DNA of 64,000 bases from VAZQ01 sp963702695. GTDB taxonomy: Bacteria > Pseudomonadota > Alphaproteobacteria > Rhizobiales > Xanthobacteraceae. The DNA is taken from NCBI GenBank assembly GCA_963702695.1, contig CAVPDS010000030.1:186001-250000 (forward strand). Reading direction: 5' to 3'. The position numbers and the translations under genes were made by a program. Below are positions 59,918 to 64,000 of this stretch, one piece after another. The notes beneath the pieces are model-generated. The model searched no databases and was not told where the DNA came from. It saw only the letters and a list, made by a program, of their open reading frames with translations. Within the stretch, counting starts at the first letter, position 1; each line of letters begins with the position of its first letter.

Positions 59918-60838
59918 TCAGATCCCATGCCTTTCGGCCCAATAATTCACTTCAACGGAAGAACGGAAACTTTGTTGTTGCTGCTGCTGCGGCTGTTGTT
60001 GCGGCGGGGCGGCTTGTGGCCGCGGCGTCTGCTTCGGCTGTGGCCTTGCCGGGGCGCGCTGCACGGCGGCGGGCGGTGGCGGCGGCGTGTCGGGCGGTTT
60101 GTCCGCCGTCACGGTCTGGACCGGGCCTTTGCAATCGGTGAGCCACAGATCGTAGATCGGGTGCTCGACCCCGTGCAGGCCGGGGCTGGCGGCAAACATC
60201 CAGCCGGTGAAGATACGGCGCACCTCGCCTTGCAGCGTGACCTCGTCGACCTCGACGAACGCATCGGTCTTGGGAAGCTCCGTCGGCGGCCGCGTGTAGC
60301 AGGCGCGCGGGGTAAGCTGGAGCGCGCCGAACTGCACGGTCTCGCCGATCGCCACGTCGAAATTGATGGTCCGCCCGGTAATCTTGTCGAGGCCGGTGAA
60401 CAGCGCCGAGGTATTCGCGACCTTGGGGGTGACCGGCTCCGCGTAGGCTTCATCCGGCAGCGGCTCACTGGGCTGCGGCGCGCCGCGCGGTTGCCGCTGA
60501 CCGGGTGGCAGCCCCGGCAGCGGTTGCGGCGCCGGGGCGGCGCTCGGATCGACCGCCGCGGTGCCCGGCGGCGGCGCCAGCGGGCGCGACTGAATGCCGC
60601 CCGAGGGGGGCCCCGGAGTTGGCGCGCCGTAATTTGGCGGGGTGCCGGGGGCTTCATAACTCGGTGAGGGAGCGCTGGGGGCCGGCGCCGTTGGGAACTG
60701 CTGGCGGCCGCCGGGAACGCTGCCGGGTGGGCGCGGCGGCGGATTGCCAAACAGTGACCCGAATTGCGCGCTTGCGGTTGCCGCACCGAGAACAAGGATG
60801 CCGGCAGCCAGCGCGGCTTTGGGGAAGGATCGGTTCAT
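59918..60838 (-). CDS. DUF2155 secreted protein
   Basis: 306 aa with a signal peptide (about residues 1-25, ATASAQ). A Pro/Gly/Ala-rich linker of about 100 residues follows, then the DUF2155 domain (ALFTGLDKITGRTINFDVAIGETVQFGALQLTPRACYTRPP..GWMFAASPGLHGVEHPIYDLWLTDCK). The tail is Pro/Gln-rich with a run of Gln. Two Cys (ACYTR, TDCKG) may form a disulfide. Function unknown; the gene is conserved next to NDUFA12 and aat. The ATG at 60838 starts the signal peptide. Confidence 0.87.
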   Translation of the reverse strand: MNRSFPKAALAAGILVLGAATASAQFGSLFGNPPPRPPGSVPGGRQQFPTAPAPSAPSPSYEAPGTPPNYGAPTPGPPSGGIQSRPLAPPPGTAAVDPSAAPAPQPLPGLPPGQRQPRGAPQPSEPLPDEAYAEPVTPKVANTSALFTGLDKITGRTINFDVAIGETVQFGALQLTPRACYTRPPTELPKTDAFVEVDEVTLQGEVRRIFTGWMFAASPGLHGVEHPIYDLWLTDCKGPVQTVTADKPPDTPPPPPAAVQRAPARPQPKQTPRPQAAPPQQQPQQQQQQSFRSSVEVNYWAERHGI

Positions 60839-60953
60839 CAGCGAGGCTTGCCCCTCTGGGCCCATCCTGCGAGCCCGTCAAACGCCGACCAACACGAGGA
60901 ATACGGCAGTTTCGCGAACCCCGGGGCGCCGGCCACAGGTTCGCCGGGTTCGC

Positions 60954-61373
60954 CTACCGCCTTCTCACGCCCGGATTCCAGGCCTTGTAGTCGCCGGTCG
61001 CCTTGGGGCGGCGGCCCTGCGCAAGCGTCGAGCCGGTCGGACGATGCGCAGCGGGCGTGCCGGTTAGGTTGGGGCGATGCGGCTTCCACCAGGGACGCGG
61101 CGTAACGGGGTCCTGGGTGGGCGGCAGGTCGACCGTGTGGTGCAGCCAGCCATGCCAGGACGGCGGCACCCGCGAGGCTTCGGCGACACCGTTATAGACC
61201 ACCCAGCGCCGCTCGAAGCCGAGCGACGGATCGATCTCGCCGCCCTTGGTCCGGTAATAGCGGTGGCCGAACTCATCCTCGCCCACGAACTCGCCGTAGA
61301 GCGAGGTCCAGACCTGCGTGCCGAAAGTCTGGCCGTTCCACCAGGTGAAGAAGCGTGTGAGGAAGGTCTTCAT
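60954..61373 (-). CDS. NDUFA12-family accessory subunit of respiratory complex I
   Basis: 139-aa homologue of mitochondrial B17.2/NDUFA12, found in alphaproteobacteria and supporting complex I stability. Signature stretches are WNGQTFGTQVWTSLYGEFVGEDEFGHRYYR, RRWVVYNGVAEASRVPPSWHGWLHHTVDLPP and a C-terminal WKPHRPNLTGTPAAHRPTGS. The ATG at 61373 (MKTFLTRFFTWW) is the family start. It lies 115 nt upstream of the DUF2155 gene on the same strand. Confidence 0.93.
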   Translation of the reverse strand: MKTFLTRFFTWWNGQTFGTQVWTSLYGEFVGEDEFGHRYYRTKGGEIDPSLGFERRWVVYNGVAEASRVPPSWHGWLHHTVDLPPTQDPVTPRPWWKPHRPNLTGTPAAHRPTGSTLAQGRRPKATGDYKAWNPGVRRR

Positions 61374-61517
61374 CGTGCCTTGCCGCGGTTCGCGAGGGTA
61401 CATGCCAGCGCGGGGCTGGGAAGTCCAGAGCGGCCGGGTGCAACTGAGCCGCGTTGCCGCCGGCAGGGGAGCGTGCCAATAATTCACTGATTTCCACCGT
61501 GCTCGGGAGGAACGCCG

Positions 61518-62504
61518 ATGATGTCGTCGCCAGTCCGTTCGGCCTTGGCCGCGCTTGCGATCGCGGCGCTGCATCCATTCGCCTCCGCCAGCGCGCAAAG
61601 CTACCCGAACAAGCCGATCACCATCGTCGTGCCGCTCTCCGCCGGCACCGGCATGGATGTGATCGCACGCCTCTACGGCGATCAACTCGCGCAATCGCTC
61701 GGCAAGCCGGTCATCATCGAGAACCGTCCGGGCGCGGCGCTGACTCTTGCACCCGCCGAGGTCGCGCGCGCGCCGGCCGATGGCTACACCCTCATGGTGG
61801 CGGTGACCGGAACGTTTGCGGCGCTGCCGCTGCTTTATAAGAACGTCAATTACCGGCCCGACAATTTCACCGCGATCGCGCTGTACCTGAAATCGCCGTT
61901 CGTGCTGGTGGTCAATCCGGCACTGCCGGTGCATTCGGTCGCCGACTTCATCAAGCTCGCCAAGGAGTCGCCGACGCCGATCACCTACAGCACGCCGGGC
62001 GCTGGCACGATGCAGCACCTGTCGGTCGAATCCATCAAGCAGCGGTTCGGCTTCGACCTGATGCATGTGCCCTATCGCAGCACGCCGCAATCGGTCACCG
62101 ACATCGTCGCGGGCCATGTCGCCTCGAGCCTGGTCGAAGTCGGCGCTTCGGTGCCGCTGATCCGCGAAGGAAAGCTGCGCGCGCTCGCCGTCACTTCGGC
62201 GAAACGGCTGGCCGCCCTGCCTGATGTTCCACCGCTCGCGGAGGCCGCGAATGCGCCCGGCTTCGAGGCGGTGTCATGGCATGGCCTGGTAGCGCCGGCC
62301 GGCACGCCGAAGGACATCATCGCGCGGCTGCATACGGAAATGAAGCGGATCATGGCGACGCCGGAGATGATCAAGCACGTCTCCGACGTCGGTCTTATCC
62401 CGTTCGATACGCCGCCGACCGATGAGATCCCCTCCTACATCAAGGCCGAGCAGGTGCGCTGGGGTGAGGTCGTGCGCAAGCTCGGGCTTGAGGGCTCGCA
62501 GTAA
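61518..62504 (+). CDS. Bug/TctC-type tripartite tricarboxylate solute-binding protein
   Basis: 328 aa, secreted (signal ending SASAQ near residue 27). The family opening SYPNKPITIVVPLSAGTGMDVIARLYGDQLAQSLGKPVIIENRPGAA is clear, and PYRSTPQSVTDIVAGHV and MHLSVES-like ligand-loop segments follow. TctAB permease genes are absent nearby, so it is an orphan receptor, as is common in this family. Ligand probably a carboxylate. It is followed 9 nt later by an MscS-type channel. Confidence 0.9.
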   Translation: MMSSPVRSALAALAIAALHPFASASAQSYPNKPITIVVPLSAGTGMDVIARLYGDQLAQSLGKPVIIENRPGAALTLAPAEVARAPADGYTLMVAVTGTFAALPLLYKNVNYRPDNFTAIALYLKSPFVLVVNPALPVHSVADFIKLAKESPTPITYSTPGAGTMQHLSVESIKQRFGFDLMHVPYRSTPQSVTDIVAGHVASSLVEVGASVPLIREGKLRALAVTSAKRLAALPDVPPLAEAANAPGFEAVSWHGLVAPAGTPKDIIARLHTEMKRIMATPEMIKHVSDVGLIPFDTPPTDEIPSYIKAEQVRWGEVVRKLGLEGSQ

Positions 62505-62513
62505 GCCGCACCC

Positions 62514-63644
62514 ATGCCGGAGCGCTTCGCGATCTGGTCCACTATCAGCAAGGCGCTATACTGGGCGCCGGACTGGCTCAACGGCGTTGCGCTGCTCGTC
62601 ATCGCCGCCGTGTTCGCACTGATCGTCAATCAACTGATCTTCGCGCTGCTGCGCCGTCTCGACAACGGTCGGCATCCGTTCCTGCGCTCGCTGCTACACC
62701 GGATCAAGGGACTGAGCGCGTTTGCGCTCGCCGCCTTTGCGCTCGGCTCGGCCTCGCAATGGGCGCCGTTCAATCCTGCGGTCAGCGCGGCACTGACGCA
62801 CCTCCTGGTGTTGGCGTTCATCGTCATCGCCGGCTGGATCGCTCATGTCGCGATCGAGACCGCGAGCGAACTTTACCTGGGGCGCTTCCGGGTCGAGACT
62901 GCCGACAGTCTGCTCGCCCGCAAGCACACCACGCAGGTGCAGATCCTCACCCGCGCCGCGCACACCTTGATCGTCGTAATCACCTTGAGCGCGGCGCTGA
63001 TGACGTTCGAAGCCGTGCGGCAATACGGCGTGAGCCTGTTCGCCTCGGCGGGCGTTGCGGGATTGATCGTGGGGCTGGCGGCGCGGCCGATGCTCAGCAA
63101 CCTGATCGCCGGCATCCAGATCGCCACCACGCAGCCGATTCGTCTCGAAGACCAGGTGGTTGTGGAGAACGAGTCCGGCCGCATCGAGGAGATCACGTCG
63201 ACCTATGTGGTGATCCGGCTGTGGGACCTGCGGCGGCTGATCGTGCCGCTCAGCTATTTCATCGAGAAGCCGTTCCAGAACTGGACGCGGGAGACAACCA
63301 ATCTCCTCGGCAGCGCGATGATCTACGTCGACCACACCGCGCCGATCGCACGCATCCGCGAAAAGTTCCTCGAACTCGTCAGGGCCTCGAAACTGTGGGA
63401 CGGGCAGACCGCCTCGCTGGCAGTCACTGATGCGCGGGAAAGCTCGATGGAGTTGCGTGCGCTGGTGAGCGCGCGCACCTCCAGCGAGGTTTTCGACCTG
63501 CGCTGCGAGGTGCGCGAGAAGTTGCTCGAATTTCTCCAGCGGGAACTGCCGAACGCCCTGCCCCGCCAGCGCTCGCAGACCACTGCCGCGGCCACGACGG
63601 CCACCCCCGCAGGCGATCGCGAGCCGCGAGCGACGGCGGGATGA
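62514..63644 (+). CDS. MscS-family mechanosensitive channel
   Basis: 376-aa membrane protein. Several helices lie in the N-terminal half (NGVALLVIAAVFALIVNQLIFALL, HLLVLAFIVIAGWIAHVAIE, AHTLIVVITLSAALMTFE). The pore-lining TM3 is Gly/Ala-rich (LFASAGVAGLIVGLAARPMLSNLIAGIQIA). The beta domain follows (IRLEDQVVVENESGRIEEITSTYVVIRLWDLRRLIVPLSYFIEKPFQNWTR), typical of YnaI/MSC-K-like branches. It releases turgor on osmotic downshock. It is close to the Bug gene upstream, but functions appear unrelated. Confidence 0.92.
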   Translation: MPERFAIWSTISKALYWAPDWLNGVALLVIAAVFALIVNQLIFALLRRLDNGRHPFLRSLLHRIKGLSAFALAAFALGSASQWAPFNPAVSAALTHLLVLAFIVIAGWIAHVAIETASELYLGRFRVETADSLLARKHTTQVQILTRAAHTLIVVITLSAALMTFEAVRQYGVSLFASAGVAGLIVGLAARPMLSNLIAGIQIATTQPIRLEDQVVVENESGRIEEITSTYVVIRLWDLRRLIVPLSYFIEKPFQNWTRETTNLLGSAMIYVDHTAPIARIREKFLELVRASKLWDGQTASLAVTDARESSMELRALVSARTSSEVFDLRCEVREKLLEFLQRELPNALPRQRSQTTAAATTATPAGDREPRATAG

Positions 63645-63785
63645 ATGCGGCGTGCTGCGACCAGGCTGCGCTGCGACAATCAGTCGTTGCCGGTGGTTGT
63701 ACTCACTCGGCATGGTAAGGTGAGAATGGGCGGCGGCACTTGCCGTCACCGCGCGTGAGAAACGGCAAAGGCCCGGAGGATGAAG

Positions 63786-64000
63786 ATGGCTGACGCTCTT
63801 CGAAGGTATTCACGTCGTGCAGCACTTGGCGCCATGGCGACTTCGCTGCTCGCGCTGGTGATAGCGAGCCCCGCCGGCGCGCAGGCTTATCCGTCGAAGC
63901 CGATCACGGCAATCATCCCATTCGCTCCCGGCAACGCCAACGACGTGGTCGGACGCATCGTCCTCGATCAGATCCAGCGGCAACTTGGCCAGCCGATCGT
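63786..64000 (+). CDS. Bug/TctC-type solute-binding protein, 5' part (cut by window end)
   Basis: Seventy-one codons are visible. MADALRRYSRRAALGAM opens a signal peptide ending near SPAGAQ, and the mature start AYPSKPITAIIPFAPGNANDVVGRI is diagnostic of the Bug family. The ATG at 63786 is chosen because GGAGG lies 6 nt upstream; another ATG at 63780 is too close to that site. It is a second orphan Bug receptor within 2.3 kb of the first. The rest lies beyond the window. Confidence 0.85.
   Translation, partial: MADALRRYSRRAALGAMATSLLALVIASPAGAQAYPSKPITAIIPFAPGNANDVVGRIVLDQIQRQLGQPI

Overview
The window looks like chromosome from a GC-rich alphaproteobacterium of the order Hyphomicrobiales (Rhizobiales), near the Bradyrhizobium / Rhodopseudomonas / Xanthobacteraceae branch. 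Evidence is gene order: dusB-ntrBC-ntrYX-dat-hfq-hflX-mazG; rlpA-D,D-carboxypeptidase-tmk-holB-metG-tatD-MBL; AsmA-like/bcp; prfB-mrcA-amiC divergent from rne; aroQ-accB-accC and aat-DUF2155-NDUFA12. This placement is inference from synteny and protein style; no rRNA is present. The window holds about 57 protein genes and one tRNA. No CRISPR array, prophage, complete insertion sequence or recognisable defence system was seen.

Layout. 1-11.4 kb (+): end of dusB, the nitrogen two-component pairs ntrBC and ntrYX, a D-amino-acid aminotransferase, hfq-hflX, then two tandem solute-binding proteins without a permease. 11.4-22.2 kb (-): mazG, dps, and the cluster from rlpA down to an MBL hydrolase (cell wall, DNA replication, Met-tRNA charging), preceded by a secreted amidohydrolase. 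22.2-28.1 kb is accessory: a tiny DNA-binding-like protein, tRNA-Arg(UCU) with a probable insertion-sequence end behind it, a dihydroxyphthalate-decarboxylase-like protein, an NHL-repeat protein, a second amidohydrolase and anmK. 28.2-40.5 kb: tyrS, a 1221-residue AsmA-like protein, bcp, an M23 peptidase, prfB with its programmed frameshift, mrcA and amiC. 40.7-43.5 kb: an arsenic cassette (frameshifted arsR, arsC, a 64-residue membrane protein, an aquaglyceroporin) plus a secreted TPR protein, lying between amiC and rne. 44.2-53 kb: rne, an aldolase/dehydrogenase fusion, an aminotransferase, an M48 protease and a DsbA-like protein. 53-61.4 kb: an HdeA-like protein, aroQ-accB-accC, a copper-like island (CheY-like regulator, CopC-CopD fusion, YcnI-like protein), aat, a DUF2155 protein and the NDUFA12 homologue. 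61.5-64 kb: two Bug-type solute-binding proteins (one cut by the window end) flanking an MscS channel.

How it fits together. The backbone is housekeeping: nitrogen signalling, RNA regulation (Hfq, RNase E), peptidoglycan synthesis, remodelling and recycling (PBP1a, carboxypeptidase, AmiC, RlpA, M23, AnmK), translation (MetRS, TyrRS, RF2, Aat) and fatty-acid precursor supply (AccBC). Accessory pieces are slotted between conserved neighbours: the tandem binding proteins between hflX and mazG, the arsenic cassette between amiC and rne, the copper island between accC and aat.

The most unusual structural signal is a pair of intergenic elements, dps-mazG and accB-accC. Each is an inverted array of 7-nt repeats. 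In each, the purine-rich arm starts about 5 nt after the upstream stop and the pyrimidine-rich arm ends 11-13 nt before a downstream start that lacks a clear Shine-Dalgarno sequence. Other points of note are a palindromic candidate operator lying over the arsR start codon, a Fur-like box at 22.4 kb, an NtrX without the GAFTGA loop, and a His-rich insertion in RNase E.
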